In this document: positions 7,660 to 16,101 of the stretch, in pieces | Layout: each line of letters begins with the position of its first letter | Position numbering within the stretch: the stretch's first letter is position 1 | Assembly (NCBI GenBank): GCA_016929015.1 | Contig: JAFGJQ010000206.1 | Location: 1 to 33,514 of the forward strand | Origin: Phycisphaerae bacterium | Lineage (GTDB): Bacteria > Planctomycetota > Phycisphaerae > UBA1845 | Direction of reading: 5' to 3' | Length of the DNA: 33,514 bases | Made by a program: the position numbers and the translations under genes | The notes under the pieces: generated by a model | What the model was told of the DNA's origin: nothing | The model's database searches: none | Seen by the model: the letters and a program-made list of their open reading frames with translations, nothing else

Positions 7660-8589
7660 TCAGGTTCGGCTTGCGGCATCAGGAGCGGCGGCTTCGCGGT
7701 AGCGCTGGGCGAGCTGGAAGAATCGCTCCGCGTCGGCCTGGGAGGCGAACGCCCGCAGCGGCACGAAGTGCGCGATGTGGGGACCGACGTACAGGACGAT
7801 GAACTCGTCATTGCGGGCCACCTGGTAGACCGCGTGCCATCGCCTTATGCTGGTTTCAGAGGCACTTTCGGATCTCAACGAGTCCGCAGACACGGTGACC
7901 ACGGTCGGACTCCGGTCTGCTGCTCCACCAGGCCCGCGGATCGCGCGCGCGATACTCCGGCGTTCGACCCAGGACAGTGCCGCCAGGACGGTGACCGCAA
8001 AGAAACCGTAGATCACCAGGTTGAGGATCATCTGGACCAATCTCTCCCGCATCGTGATGTCGTTCCGCAGCGTGGGAATCTGATAAAGAGCCAACATCAG
8101 GAAGACGATGACGACGCCTGCGAGCATCACACGCCGGTTTGTCGGGGAGTTCCGTTTCAGGTAGCGCTGCGCGGCGAGGAGATCCTCGTCGTCCAACTGG
8201 AAGGTGGCGCTGGCCGATTCGCCTTCGGCGGGAAAGGCTGGGGTTGCCGGGACGTCAGAAACCGGAGGTGGGACGGGTCCGATCGGACGGGCCAGGGGAA
8301 CGTCGCCCATTGACCACGCCGGGGGGCGACGCGGCGGGCGAGGCGTCATGGCGGCAAAGGCCCAAACCGCGCCCAGCGGCAGCGCAACCAGAACTCCCAC
8401 CGCCACGAGCGGCATAAACCATGACGGATCGTGGGAAGTTTCCCCTGGCGAAAGGAGGGCGCGAACCACACTGGCCATCACGAGCCAGGCCGTGGCGCAC
8501 AGCACACCTCCCAATGCGGATACGACGAATCGGACAACACTGTTTCGAATGCCCACTGTCAGACTCCCGTGCATGGCACCGTCGTCCAT
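7660..8589 (-). CDS. Membrane protein with C-terminal YcxB-like domain
   Basis: About 309 residues. Two hydrophobic segments near the N-terminus (VVRFVVSALGGVLCATAWLV and FMPLVAVGVLVALPLGAVWA) are followed by a Pro-rich linker (about residues 80-120). A second membrane pair (VMLAGVVIVFLMLALYQI and LNLVIYGFFAVTVLAALSWV) comes next. The C-terminal part (HAVYQVARNDEFIVLYVG, then HFVPLRAF and ADAERFFQLA) has the layout of the YcxB-like domain, in which a strand-rich segment ends in a residue-to-Phe helix. The function of that domain is not established. Start choice is uncertain: ATG at 8589 or 8574; the open frame upstream to 8679 lacks features of a protein. The gene is divergent from the symporter at 8752. 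Confidence 0.65.
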   Translation of the reverse strand: MDDGAMHGSLTVGIRNSVVRFVVSALGGVLCATAWLVMASVVRALLSPGETSHDPSWFMPLVAVGVLVALPLGAVWAFAAMTPRPPRRPPAWSMGDVPLARPIGPVPPPVSDVPATPAFPAEGESASATFQLDDEDLLAAQRYLKRNSPTNRRVMLAGVVIVFLMLALYQIPTLRNDITMRERLVQMILNLVIYGFFAVTVLAALSWVERRSIARAIRGPGGAADRSPTVVTVSADSLRSESASETSIRRWHAVYQVARNDEFIVLYVGPHIAHFVPLRAFASQADAERFFQLAQRYREAAAPDAASRT

Positions 8590-8751
8590 TCTTCCGAGGC
8601 ATTTCCCATGATACCGCCCGTGACACTCGTGCAGCAACAACAGTGGGCTTGTGGGCAGGTGCGTGGGCCGACGGTACAATGCCGCGCCGGCGCGGTCTGG
8701 AGTTCACTCCGGCCCGATTCGCAGCGGGGCTGCGGGCTGTCGGAGGTTTCC

Positions 8752-10350
8752 GTGATCAAGCACCTCGATTCCGCCATCGTCGCGGCGTACTTCGTGGCCA
8801 TCTTCGCGGCCGGTGCCGTGCTGGCGCGGCGATCAGCCCGCCGGTCGACCAGCGAGTTCCTCACCGGCGGGCGGACGTTCACGTGGAAGCAGACCGCGCT
8901 CACGCTGGTCGCCTTTGCGGTCGACCCGACGTACATGGGCATGGCGGGCATCGCGTTCATCTGGGGGCTATACACCCTGCAATGGACGGCCGTTCATATC
9001 TGGTTCACCAGTTGGTTTGCCGCGATGTTCCTGGTGCCCATCTACTGGCGGACGCGGATCGTCACGACGCCGGAGTACCTGGAAAAACGGTTCAACGCTC
9101 AGTGCCGGGCCCTGTTCTCGGTGCTCATGGCGGTGATTCTGATCATCATCCTGACCAGCGCCCTGTACCTGGGTGGGCTGCTGCTGCATAAGCTGCTCCG
9201 TTGGTCGCTGCCGATGAGCGTCGCGTTCATTGCGGTGGTCTGCGGGTCATACGTCATTCTGGGCGGCCTGCGTACGGTGCTGACGCTGGATGTCTACCAG
9301 GGCGTGTTTCTGCTGATCACGCTGGCCGTCGTGGCGTGGCGGGCCGTGGCGGCGGCCGGCGGGCTGACGGAAATCGCGGCGTCGGGCGTGGAGGGAAACG
9401 CGGGCACGCCGATCGCCAGCCTCATCCCGCCGCTGGATGCAGGCGCGCGGACGGGCACCTTCTTCCCCGCCCCCGCCATCGTCCTGTGGGCCACCGTGGC
9501 CGGCGTGTCGTGGCTGGCGTGCAACTTCGGCACCGCCCAGCGCCTGCTCGCTGCCCGCAGCGAACGCGACGCCCAGAAAAGCCTGCTTCTGCTGGCCGTC
9601 CTGGCGAATGTCGCGTGCTTCGCCACGTTCATCATCGGTGTGGCCATGCGCAAGTTTCGGCCCGATCTGAAGGAGCCGGACGAGGCATTCATGGAAGTAA
9701 TGCTGACCATGTTTCCCGTCGGCGCGCGCGGGCTGCTGGTGGCGGGGATGATGGCGGCCTTGCTATCGTCGGTGGACGGCCTGGCGACCGCATCAGGAAC
9801 GCTGCTCACGCAGGACATCTACCTGCGGTTCATCCGCGGCGGGGCGGGCGAGAGGGAGACCAAGGCGGTCACGCGGCTGGCGGAGGCGGCGGTGCTGGTC
9901 ATTTCGGTCGCGATGGTTCCCGTCGTTCCACGGTTCGCCTCCGCCGTCACGTTCGTGCAGACCTTTTTCGGGGACGTGCTGGGCGTCGTGGTGGCGCTGT
10001 TCGTAGTGGGCATCTTCTCACGCCGGGCTACTCCGCGTGCCGCGCTTGCGTCGATGGTTTCCGCGGTGGTCCTTGCCGTTTCGCTGGACGTGTGGACGGA
10101 CTTGAACTTTGCGTACGTGGGGTTCCTGTCCTTTGCGTACGCGGTCGTCGCGACGCTGGCCCTCAGCCGGCTGGAGCCTCGGCCCGATCCGCACCGCCTG
10201 GAAAACCTGACCGTTCACACGCTGGCCGATGCCCGGGGTCCGTGGATCGGGTTGCACGCGTGGCCGGGGCTGTGGAAGTGGGCGATCGCCCTGGCGGGGA
10301 GCTGGTTTCTGATCACCGGCCTGTGGGAAGCGTTCGTGCGCACGCGCTGA
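8752..10350 (+). CDS. Sodium:solute symporter (SSS/SLC5 family)
   Basis: Inner-membrane secondary transporter that uses a sodium gradient to import a solute (family substrates include sugars, proline, pantothenate and other organic acids). The 532-residue protein has about 13 hydrophobic segments. It begins with AIVAAYFVAIFAAGAVLARR and then shows the family segment STSEFLTGGRTFTWKQTALT. Other family features are TPEYLEKRFNAQCRALFSVL, GVSWLACNFGTAQRLLAAR, and MMAALLSSVDGLATASGTLL, the region around the conserved sodium-binding SS pair. I chose the GTG at 8752 because GGAGG (8742-8746) sits 5 bases before it and the first membrane helix starts just after; the in-frame ATG far upstream at 8431 would run through the neighbouring gene on the other strand. 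The substrate is not readable and there is no catabolic operon beside it. Confidence 0.9.
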   Translation: MIKHLDSAIVAAYFVAIFAAGAVLARRSARRSTSEFLTGGRTFTWKQTALTLVAFAVDPTYMGMAGIAFIWGLYTLQWTAVHIWFTSWFAAMFLVPIYWRTRIVTTPEYLEKRFNAQCRALFSVLMAVILIIILTSALYLGGLLLHKLLRWSLPMSVAFIAVVCGSYVILGGLRTVLTLDVYQGVFLLITLAVVAWRAVAAAGGLTEIAASGVEGNAGTPIASLIPPLDAGARTGTFFPAPAIVLWATVAGVSWLACNFGTAQRLLAARSERDAQKSLLLLAVLANVACFATFIIGVAMRKFRPDLKEPDEAFMEVMLTMFPVGARGLLVAGMMAALLSSVDGLATASGTLLTQDIYLRFIRGGAGERETKAVTRLAEAAVLVISVAMVPVVPRFASAVTFVQTFFGDVLGVVVALFVVGIFSRRATPRAALASMVSAVVLAVSLDVWTDLNFAYVGFLSFAYAVVATLALSRLEPRPDPHRLENLTVHTLADARGPWIGLHAWPGLWKWAIALAGSWFLITGLWEAFVRTR

Positions 10351-10460
10351 CGGTGCCGGCGTTTCCGGATTTCCGCAACCACGGGTCCGGATGCCGGTAC
10401 CACCGGGTGGAGCACAGTCCGGTCCATTTGACTCATTTGGCTCAGAAGAGGAGGACGACC

Positions 10461-11186
10461 ATGCGTTCGATAGCGCGCACGGGGTTGGTGTTGGCGTCGG
10501 TCGGGGTAATGGTTACGGGCATCGGTGTTGCCGCGCGCGGGCAGACGGACGCTCCGCGGCGGCCGAGTCGGGGCGACATCCGCCGCGCGGCGCCGACAAC
10601 GGCTCCGACGCTCGATAGCGGCTTGCGCCTGCACATCGACGTGATCCGACTGGAACTGGGCGACGAGCAACTCCAGCAGATTGACCAGTCATCCGGGCCG
10701 GTGGACGTGAACGCCCTGCTGAGCGACGGCCTCCAGGCGGGTCGGACGCAAGTGGTGCAAATCTTCAACACGCCGATCGTGGTGGGCGAGGGGCTGGCGC
10801 TGACGACGATGATCAAGCAGCCTTTGGTTTCCGGTTCGAGCACGAACGACAAGGGCGTGGTCACGAGAGCGATTAACTACGAGAACGTGGGTTGCATCGT
10901 CTCGGGCCGGACGTGCTGGGTCGAAGGCACACCATCCCAGTACCTTCGCGCCGAGTGGAATGTGGAGTTGAGCGGCGTCGACCTGGACCCGCAGGTTCGC
11001 CTCTCCGAGAACGTCTCAGCCCCGGTCATCGTTCGCCTGCAGCAGAAGTTCGAAGCGTTGGTCAAAATGGGCGAGCCGATGCTGTTCTCCGCCCTCGCGA
11101 CCCGGAGCCGCGATGCCGATCGGAAGGAGCAGGGCGTCATCTACGTTTTCCGCGTCCAGTTTCAGCCGATCGAGAGCGGAGACTGA
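10461..11186 (+). CDS. Secreted or periplasmic protein of unknown function
   Basis: The 241-residue protein starts MRSIARTGLVLASVGVMVTG, a clear signal peptide with likely cleavage after the ARG-Q region (residues 27-31). The mature part is strand-rich (LRLHIDVIRLELGDEQL, TQVVQIFNTPIVVGEGLALT, YLRAEWNVELSGVDLDPQVR) and contains two Cys in the segment CIVSGRTCW. GAGGAGG ends about 5 bases before the ATG. It follows the symporter by 110 bases in the same direction. The alternating strand pattern resembles repeated beta domains of outer-membrane secretin-like proteins, but I cannot assign a family. Confidence 0.72.
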   Translation: MRSIARTGLVLASVGVMVTGIGVAARGQTDAPRRPSRGDIRRAAPTTAPTLDSGLRLHIDVIRLELGDEQLQQIDQSSGPVDVNALLSDGLQAGRTQVVQIFNTPIVVGEGLALTTMIKQPLVSGSSTNDKGVVTRAINYENVGCIVSGRTCWVEGTPSQYLRAEWNVELSGVDLDPQVRLSENVSAPVIVRLQQKFEALVKMGEPMLFSALATRSRDADRKEQGVIYVFRVQFQPIESGD

Positions 11187-11213
11187 TCTGCTGCGTCTTG
11201 CACAGGCGCAGCC

Positions 11214-11242
11214 GGGCCGCGCGAAAGGGAGTCGCGCGGCCC
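11214..11242. terminator. 11-bp stem-loop between convergent genes
   Basis: GGGCCGCGCGA (11214-11224) and TCGCGCGGCCC (11232-11242) pair perfectly with a 7-base loop AAGGGAG. It sits in the 89-base gap between the plus-strand gene ending at 11186 and the minus-strand gene ending at 11276. That is the expected place for a bidirectional terminator. No T-run follows on either strand. Confidence 0.65.
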
Positions 11243-11275
11243 GACGGTCGATACGGTCTGATTTCGGTTGTGCGG

Positions 11276-12091
11276 TCAGCGGCGGCGCAGGGCAGTGGCG
11301 CCCAACAGCGTCAGCAGAACCAGCGAAGACGGCTCCGGCGCCCACGTGGCGGCGCAGAAGATTCCCGAACCGGTGAACGGCGAGGGGATCGTGCCGAGAA
11401 GCTGGCCCGTCGCCACGTCGTACTTGTAGAAGCTGGGTTGTTCGGTGTTTGGACCGTCCGTTATGTAGTAGGCGATGCCGTTGTGGACGGCGAGGCCGTC
11501 GATGTCGAACTCTCCCGCCGGGTACGGCGCTTTGAATGTTTGGGACTGGCCGGCGGAATCGATCTCGTAGAGCCCGGCCGCGGAGCCGGCCGGGGCGGTA
11601 TCGCTCAGGCCGTACATCAGGCCGTTGGTTGCGTCAAAATCGAGACCGCCGAAGTCGAATGTGGATGGGTACACGTAGACCTGCTTGGCTACGAGCGTGA
11701 CCGGATCGATCTCATACACCGCTTCCGTGGTGATGTTGCGCGTGCCATACAGCTTGCCGTTATGGAAGCCCAGGCCCACGAAATTGACGCTCGTCGCGTT
11801 GAAGGTCATCATGCCCAGGTTGGTCGGGGTCAGGGTGGCGCCGAACGGCGAACTGTACAGGGTCGAGCTGAAGTTCCAGTACAGGGTGTTCGTCGACCCG
11901 TCATAGGCCATGCCCCAGGGCTCCGCCTCCGACCCGGAGCTTGAATACAGCGGTGCGGCGGCGCCGCTTACGGGGTTCACGTTCCAGATCGTCTTCAGTC
12001 CGCCCTGGTCGTTGCCCACGATGAGCTGCCCCTGCGCAACGGGTGCGATCAGGACCACCCCAAGCGTGATTAACAATGGAATCTTGCACAT
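11276..12091 (-). CDS. Secreted beta-propeller-like protein with PEP-CTERM-like end
   Basis: The 271-residue protein has a signal peptide (MCKIPLLITLGVVLIAPVAQ, cleavage near GQ-L). Its body is built from repeated units such as GMAYDGSTNTLYW, GLGFHNGKLYGTRN, GLDFDATNGLMYGLSD and GLAVHNGIAYYITD, each followed by a strand like AVYEIDPVT or GLYEIDSAG. This is the pattern of a beta-propeller of NHL/Kelch-like type. The end, WAPEPSSLVLLTLLGATALR plus RR, is a PEP-CTERM-like sorting signal. The ATG at 12091 is preceded by gagggagggagaacc, a strong ribosome-binding site. The frame stays open upstream to 12550, but that part looks non-coding. The function is unknown; it probably is exported to the envelope. 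Confidence 0.82.
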   Translation of the reverse strand: MCKIPLLITLGVVLIAPVAQGQLIVGNDQGGLKTIWNVNPVSGAAAPLYSSSGSEAEPWGMAYDGSTNTLYWNFSSTLYSSPFGATLTPTNLGMMTFNATSVNFVGLGFHNGKLYGTRNITTEAVYEIDPVTLVAKQVYVYPSTFDFGGLDFDATNGLMYGLSDTAPAGSAAGLYEIDSAGQSQTFKAPYPAGEFDIDGLAVHNGIAYYITDGPNTEQPSFYKYDVATGQLLGTIPSPFTGSGIFCAATWAPEPSSLVLLTLLGATALRRR

Positions 12092-12574
12092 GGTTCTCCC
12101 TCCCTCTATCCGAAGTGCCTGTGAACCAGACGCGATCGGCCTGAGAGCGAACCGCCGCTCTCCGAACGCGCCATTGGCCGATACGCGTACGCGTTGCCGC
12201 TGAAAAACCGAGGATTGATCTCCCTCTCCTGATGTGTGCTGCCCCGCGACGGCAGACGTCCCTGCCGACCGCTTCCCGGGCAGCGGCTCTCCGTCTCCAA
12301 TGCAAGCATGGTACCTACCTCGCCATTGCCCACGCAACGTTTTTTTTCGATTCGCCCGGACACAGCCCGGTTGCCGCGGCCATTCCCCCAGAGAGATGAA
12401 GCAGTGCTTGATCCGATGTGTTGGCCTCATCGGGTGAGTTGTCGCACAATTGTTGATCCGAGAAGGGTTTGACGAATGCGCGACTGCATCTGCGCCGGTG
12501 TGCGATGCTCGCTGCAATGCTTCACGCGACCTGCTGAGCAAACGATTCAACCCTGGCGGAACATGAATCGTTGT
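12092..12574 (-). other. Gene-free stretch; possible structured leader of the PEP-CTERM gene
   Basis: 483 bases lie between comM and the PEP-CTERM gene, both on the minus strand. Near the downstream gene there is a nested fold: outer arms ATCGGCC (12135-12141) and GGCCGAT (12176-12182) enclose inner arms GAGAGCG (12143-12149) and CGCTCTC (12156-12162). Next to it is the 12-base palindrome ACGCGTACGCGT (12183-12194). Further hairpins (minus-strand GGCAG/CUGCC and CCGCU/AGCGG) occur around 12250-12290. I match none of these to a known riboswitch class. No promoter is obvious. Confidence 0.5.
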
Positions 12575-14104
12575 CTACAACTGCCGGTCCAGCCTTCGAT
12601 AGTGGATCGCCTCGGCCAGGTGGTCGGCGGCGATGTTCTCGGCGCCGGACATGTCCGCGATGGTGCGGGCGACGCGCAATACCTTGTCGTGGGCGCGGGC
12701 GGACAGGCCCAGTTCGGTCATGGCCTGGCGGAGCATTAACTCGCCGGCGTCGTCCAGCTTGCAGAACTTGCGAAGCTGCCGCGGGCCCATCCGGCCATTC
12801 AGCATGGTGGAGTCGTGGCCGTAACGCTCGCGCTGCACCCGGCGAGCGGCGACCACCTGCTCGCGCAGGGCGGCGGAGGGCGTACCGTCACGGTCGGATC
12901 GCAGTTCGGAGAACGGGACGGCCGGCACTTCCACGTGGATGTCGATGCGGTCGATCAGCGGGCCGCTGATGCGGGCCAGGTACTTGTCGATCTGTGGGGC
13001 CGTGCATTTGCAGGGCTTGCGCGGGTCGGTGAAGTAGCCGCAGGGACACGGGTTCATGGCGGCCACCAGCATGAACGACGCGGGAAAGGTGACCGTGGTG
13101 TGCGCCCGGGCGATGGTGACGGTGGCGTCTTCCATCGGCTGGCGCAGCGCCTCGAGCGCGTTTCGCGTGAACTCCGGAAACTCGTCGAGGAACAACACGC
13201 CGTGGTGGGCCAGTGACACTTCACCCGCCTGCGGCACCGATCCGCCGCCGACCAGGGCCGGCGTACTGGCGGAGTGGTGCGGAGTGCGCACCGGCCGGGT
13301 GGCCAGCAGCGACGTGCCGGCCCTCAATTCGCCCGCCACGGAGTGGATGCGCGTGGTTTCCAGCGACTCGTTGAGTGACAGCGGCGGCAGAATGGTCGGC
13401 AGGCGCTTCGCCAGCATGGTTTTGCCCGAGCCGGGCGGGCCGATGAGCAGCATGTTGTGGGCGCCGGCGGCGGAGATGGTCAGCGCTCGCTTCACGTGTT
13501 CCTGGCCGCGAACGTCGGAGAAGTCGCAATCGTATCGGCTGGACGCCGCGAAGACGGCCTCCAGGTCGATGCACACGGGGTCGAGCGGGAGCTGGCCTGC
13601 GAGGAAGCCGACGGCCTCCGCCAGGCACGACACGGGGATCACGTCGACGCCTTCAACCACGCCGGCTTCCGGGCTGTTGTCGGCAGGCAGAATGATGCCG
13701 CGATACCCTTGCCGGCGTGCGAGCATCGCGGCGGAGAGGGCGCCTTTGATGGGCCGCACTCGACCGTCCAGGGCCAGTTCGCCGGCGATCAGGTAGTCGC
13801 CGGTGAGGTCGGATTCCACCTCCCCGTTGGCCAGCAGGATTCCGACGGCCATGGGCAGATCGTAAATGGGTCCTTCCTTGCGGAGGTCGGCCGGGGCAAG
13901 GTTGATGACGGTCTTGTAGCGTGGGAACTGGTAGCCGGAGTTGGCCAGGGCGCTGCGGACCCGTTCGATGCTCTCCTTGACGGCGGCGTCCGGCAAGCCG
14001 ACCACCGCCGTCCCAGCGAAGCCCCGATGGGCGACGTCCACTTCCACCTCGACCGGCAAACCTTCAATGCCGTAGAACGCGGCGCTGTGTAGACGGGAGA
14101 TCAT
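12575..14104 (-). CDS. comM: YifB/ComM family Mg-chelatase-like AAA+ ATPase
   Basis: ComM-type proteins are hexameric helicases that promote branch migration when foreign DNA is integrated during natural transformation. The 509-residue length from the ATG at 14104 is typical. The N-terminal Lon-like/ChlI domain begins AAFYGIEGLPVEVEVDV and contains VVGLPDAAVKESIERVRSAL. The AAA+ core has Walker A GPPGSGKT (residues 222-229), Walker B GVLFLDEFPEF (302-312) and RTPHHSAS. A Cys cluster NPCPCGYF...PCKC (Cys353, 355, 365, 367) probably binds zinc. The C-terminal helical domain ends AEAIHYRRLDRQL. It is 68 bases downstream of the M48 gene on the same strand, so it may be cotranscribed. No other competence genes are in the window. 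Confidence 0.93.
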   Translation of the reverse strand: MISRLHSAAFYGIEGLPVEVEVDVAHRGFAGTAVVGLPDAAVKESIERVRSALANSGYQFPRYKTVINLAPADLRKEGPIYDLPMAVGILLANGEVESDLTGDYLIAGELALDGRVRPIKGALSAAMLARRQGYRGIILPADNSPEAGVVEGVDVIPVSCLAEAVGFLAGQLPLDPVCIDLEAVFAASSRYDCDFSDVRGQEHVKRALTISAAGAHNMLLIGPPGSGKTMLAKRLPTILPPLSLNESLETTRIHSVAGELRAGTSLLATRPVRTPHHSASTPALVGGGSVPQAGEVSLAHHGVLFLDEFPEFTRNALEALRQPMEDATVTIARAHTTVTFPASFMLVAAMNPCPCGYFTDPRKPCKCTAPQIDKYLARISGPLIDRIDIHVEVPAVPFSELRSDRDGTPSAALREQVVAARRVQRERYGHDSTMLNGRMGPRQLRKFCKLDDAGELMLRQAMTELGLSARAHDKVLRVARTIADMSGAENIAADHLAEAIHYRRLDRQL

Positions 14105-14172
14105 GGCGGGGATTGTAGCAATCCCGGCACAGGGCACCAGGGGGCGGGGTGTGGTGGGAAGCGATCGCCGAA

Positions 14173-16098
14173 TCAGTCTCCGACGGAATAGACCGGCGTT
14201 GGACAGGCCGCCAGAATCCGCGATCGCAGGCGTCCGGTTCCCCGCCCCAGAATGAAGACTGCGCAGGGTACAGGGATTTGTGCCTGGAGAGCATTTGCGA
14301 GGTACTTGTCCGACCGGGAGTTGTCCTCGAGCAGGTGCGAGCGACGGTCGATCGCCAGCGCGTAGCCGGGCTTGTCCGTGAAGAGCCGGAGTTGCTTGCG
14401 GACCAGGTAGGCGGCCCGAATTTGCGGGTATTGATAGAGGATGCGGTTCAGCGTTTCAATGGACTTCGGCGTGAGATCGTGCGGGAGGAATCGGTCACGG
14501 TGGCTGACGGTCATGCGCTCCCGGCGTGCTTCGGTGAGTGCGTCCCGATGGGCGCGCAGACGTTCCTGAATCGGATCGGCCTCGGGGTCTCGTCCCATGT
14601 CGCGGTAGTAGTCCAGTAGCAATTGAAGCGCCGGGCCGATGTAGTCGCTGTCGTGCCGCATGGCGGTTTCCAGAAACTGCACAGCGTCCTCGTCATCCTG
14701 GTCCAACAACAGCCGACCGAGGGTGAAGTTGGCGTCTGCCTGTTTGGGAAAACGAGACACGAAATCGCGAAGCAGCGCCCGTGCCTGCCCCGGCGGGGCG
14801 TATCGCGCTTGCGTCTCAATGGCCTTCCAATCCTGATCGGGATCGTCGGCCCGTACGACGTCGGTGGTCGGTGTCGCGGACGCCTTTTGCGCCTGTCGGG
14901 CCGCCTCATGCTCGGCTCGCCAGACCGCGATGATCGAGGCTTTCCAGAGGGCGTTGGCGATGGCCCAGAGTCTCTCCCGGCCGTCGCCGAGCAGAATCAA
15001 AGCGGAGTCGTCGGGCCTGGGCGCCGATGCGTCCTCGCATAGCGGCACGTCCTGCCCCGCGTCCAGCATCTCCTCGCAGCCGAGCGCGGCGAGCCGATCG
15101 CGCAGGCACGGGTGCTCTTCGTGGACGGGCGAACGGCTTTGCTGCTCTCGCCTGCGCCAGCGCTCGAGGGTCTCCGGCTCGGGGGGCGAGGCCAGGTGTG
15201 CCGCCATCCGCCCCAGGAGGTCCGATGGGGGCAGTGGCTCATGGCCCGCCTCGCGAAGCACGGTCGGCCAGAACGTCTTTTCGAGGCGATAGGCAATCTG
15301 GCTGGTGGAGATCAGCGTGCGGGCCGTGACGGTTGGGCCGCACACCGCAGCGCCGGCGCGGTCGGCGTCGTATTCATGCCGCCGGCGCAGGGGCATTGTC
15401 TGCGTGGACAGGTACGCGCCGTACCTCTCGACAAACCACCCGATGATGAACCATCGCAGGCGGGAAGTTGCAGCCAGCGATGGAACGAGACCTTCCCACG
15501 TCAGATGGATCCGGTAAATCCACGCGCTGAAGAGAGCATGCCGACCGCGCAGGTGACCCGTTTCGTGGAGGAGCACCGTCCGCAGTTGCCCGGGTGTCAG
15601 GGCGAGGAGCATCGGCACGCCGATGATGAGGTAGTTGGTGGGTCGACCCCAGAACGCAAACCGCCGCTGCTGGACCACCGCTGCGTTGAAGCGCGGGTCC
15701 AGATGGATATGGTGAACGGCCTCGCTGCCCGTCAGGGCGCGGACCTCGTCGACCAGTTCTCTCAACGGTCGTGCCTCGCCAGGTGACAGCGGATGGCCGC
15801 CCGGTGGGGGCATCTCGACCCAGAACGCCCGGACGATGGCCGCCGCCGCCAGCAGGGCTCCGATCAGGACGAATACGTACAGGAGGATCGCGTGATCGTG
15901 AGACGAGCGCCACGCAAAGGGCGCCAGCGCGAGCAGGACGGAGACAACCGCGAAACTGACCGCCAGCAGGGCGAGGGGGTACAGGTAGCCGGCCAGTACC
16001 AATGCCGTGAGGCGTATCGCATGGCGTCGGGGATGCTCTTGCGCCTCCTGCTCCAGACGCGTCAGCAGCGCGCGGGTTCTTTCGTCTGATGTCGCCAT
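14173..16098 (-). CDS. Membrane-bound M48 family metalloprotease with TPR-like C-terminal half
   Basis: 641 residues. Two hydrophobic helices near the N-terminus (LTALVLAGYLYPLALLAVSF and ILLYVFVLIGALLAAAAIV) anchor it in the membrane. The M48 peptidase domain shows LLHETGHLRGRH, giving zinc ligands His178 and His182 with catalytic Glu179. The third ligand is Glu242 in RHEYDADRAGA. The C-terminal 250 residues contain helical repeat sequence (ARALLRDFVSRFPKQADANF, then TLGRLLLDQDDEDAVQFLET) of TPR type, a known combination in BepA-like and HtpX-like proteases that handle misfolded envelope proteins. The gene starts 3 bases after the stop of the TPR protein upstream, so the two form an operon and may act together. 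Substrates are unknown. Confidence 0.85.
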   Translation of the reverse strand: MATSDERTRALLTRLEQEAQEHPRRHAIRLTALVLAGYLYPLALLAVSFAVVSVLLALAPFAWRSSHDHAILLYVFVLIGALLAAAAIVRAFWVEMPPPGGHPLSPGEARPLRELVDEVRALTGSEAVHHIHLDPRFNAAVVQQRRFAFWGRPTNYLIIGVPMLLALTPGQLRTVLLHETGHLRGRHALFSAWIYRIHLTWEGLVPSLAATSRLRWFIIGWFVERYGAYLSTQTMPLRRRHEYDADRAGAAVCGPTVTARTLISTSQIAYRLEKTFWPTVLREAGHEPLPPSDLLGRMAAHLASPPEPETLERWRRREQQSRSPVHEEHPCLRDRLAALGCEEMLDAGQDVPLCEDASAPRPDDSALILLGDGRERLWAIANALWKASIIAVWRAEHEAARQAQKASATPTTDVVRADDPDQDWKAIETQARYAPPGQARALLRDFVSRFPKQADANFTLGRLLLDQDDEDAVQFLETAMRHDSDYIGPALQLLLDYYRDMGRDPEADPIQERLRAHRDALTEARRERMTVSHRDRFLPHDLTPKSIETLNRILYQYPQIRAAYLVRKQLRLFTDKPGYALAIDRRSHLLEDNSRSDKYLANALQAQIPVPCAVFILGRGTGRLRSRILAACPTPVYSVGD

Positions 16099-16101
16099 GA
16101 C

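Noticed and set aside
9201-10460. A long plus-strand frame upstream of the secreted protein at 10461
   Set aside because: It lies in another frame of the symporter gene and reads as Arg/Gly-rich shadow; the real start has a ribosome-binding site and signal peptide.
12302-12350. T-run (12340-12347) as a plus-strand intrinsic terminator
   Set aside because: Only a 4-base stem (TTGC/GCAA) precedes it and no plus-strand gene ends nearby; on the minus strand it would be an A-run.
12092-12574. Cyclic-di-GMP (GEMM) or cobalamin riboswitch
   Set aside because: The conserved core sequences of these classes are not found on either strand, although hairpins are present.
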